Assembly: GCF_001641265.1 (NCBI RefSeq)
Contig: NW_020167532.1
Span: 186,001-250,000 of the forward strand
Source: Pseudogymnoascus destructans
Lineage: Eukaryota; Ascomycota; Leotiomycetes; Thelebolales; Thelebolaceae
Direction: 5' to 3'
Length of the DNA stretch: 64,000 bases
Position numbers and translations under genes: made by a program. Below are positions 63,242 to 64,000 of this stretch, piece after piece. The notes beneath the pieces are model-generated. The model searched no databases. It was not told the origin of the DNA and saw only the letters and a list, made by a program, of their open reading frames with translations. How positions within the stretch are numbered: position 1 is the stretch's first letter; every line of letters starts with the position of its first letter.

Positions 63242-64000
63242 ATGGCTACTTTGTCTAGTTCTGTGACTCTGGACAGAGCTTATTTTGAAACCCTGCTGCG
63301 AAAGTGAGTTACACCCGCTGATAGGGGCCCCTTGGCGCCGTAGGCAGATGTAACATCCAGGCTAATATGAATATTTACAACAGAGCCCAGTTTGTATGTT
63401 TACAACGCAGATTTTGAAGCTATTCTAATGCAATTTCCAATGTAGCATTCTTCTGGCGTAGACCACAGTACTCCTACGGACCTGCCCATGGTGACAATTA
63501 CCAAATCTGACTACGATGGGCTGGTACGTTATTATACACTTCCCCCATTTTATGCAACTGTCATATTTACAACATATAGCTTGTTTCTTCTCGAGAATAC
63601 GGTATGACAGCCCCTCAGGCCTCCACGCCAGATTCCAGGCTCTATCAGTGCGGCGCAGCTCAGGACTTACTGTGTGTGCATTAGCAAATCTACGCCGGAA
63701 CCTATACAAAGGGGGGGTCTCAAAAGACATTCTTGATGCAAGCTTTCACTTCAAACTCTACATATCAGAAACTAACCCAGAGGCGATATAGATCCTTGTT
63801 AACGACACTCCAATCAGCGCTCAGGATAGCACCAACTTGGCACCAGGCGGCACATCAGATGCCAACCCCCCACAATTGACTCGGGCCCCAGAGCCTCCCA
63901 CAGCATATGGAATTGCTCCCAGTTATCACAACGAAAACGCCAATAAATACACAAACTATGGCAGCCACATGGTGGGCCATACATCGAAGGCCGTAGAATA
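63242..64000 (+). CDS. Uncharacterised small-exon protein (partial, runs off right edge)
   Basis: Exons 63242-63303, 63384-63393 (10 bp), 63446-63523, 63580-63601, 63685-63737 and 63792 to beyond the window. The spliced product starts MATLSSSVTLDRAYFETLLR, continues with KAQF and HSSGVDHSTP, and then PMVTITKSDYDGLLVSSREY and ANLRRNLYKGGVSKDILD, ILVNDTP. The phases of six exons close without a stop. The last junction uses a GC donor (GAT|GCAAGC). The visible part is a short, probably helical, polar protein followed by a Pro/Asn-rich stretch. I do not recognise a named family. Confidence 0.7.

Overview
The window is nuclear DNA of a filamentous ascomycete (Pezizomycotina). The evidence is short GT-AG introns of about 45-150 bp, fungal-specific proteins (SUR2, AIM3, MSS51, a Mis12/Mtw1 protein, a PAS kinase) and Ty3/gypsy, Ty1/copia-like and Fot1/pogo-like transposons of the usual fungal types. 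I cannot fix the class or species from sequence alone.

Left part (1-34 kb) is dense housekeeping sequence, mostly single-copy genes in divergent or convergent pairs: partial sideroflexin (-), an AMPK-type glycogen-binding-domain protein (-), sphinganine C4-hydroxylase SUR2 (-), TCTP (+), long-form tRNase Z (+), a repeat-bearing uncharacterised protein (-), a RING-H2 protein (+), the actin-patch protein AIM3 (-), a Mis12/Mtw1 kinetochore protein (+), a mitochondrial PPR protein (-), a histidine acid phosphatase (+), a TFIIIC tau55-like histidine phosphatase (-), MSS51 (+), RSE1/SF3B3 (+) and an F-box/LRR protein (-). Exon structures were rebuilt by hand from splice signals and reading-frame phase.

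Centre (34.4-43.5 kb) is a nested transposon cluster: a Ty3/gypsy chromovirus with an open pol, a Ty1/copia-type gag lying between the gypsy polypurine tract and its 3' LTR, a 5' LTR rearranged into a palindrome, a solo LTR with a 5-bp target duplication, and a fragment of a pogo/Fot transposase.

Right part (43.5-64 kb) holds a PAS-domain kinase with an unresolved 5' end, a 3.8-kb gene-free stretch full of minisatellites, an acidic conserved protein, a Golgi-pH-regulator-type membrane protein, a universal-stress-protein gene, eIF3 subunit L, and the start of a small-exon gene cut by the window edge. The clearest event is a structurally complete Fot1/pogo-like transposon (72-bp perfect inverted repeats, TA duplication, DD35D transposase) inserted in the last codons of the universal-stress-protein gene. 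The gene's old tail and stop codon can still be read on the far side of the element.

I did not find a convincing new multi-gene system. The most unusual structures are in the nested retroelement cluster and the transposon-terminated stress-protein gene.
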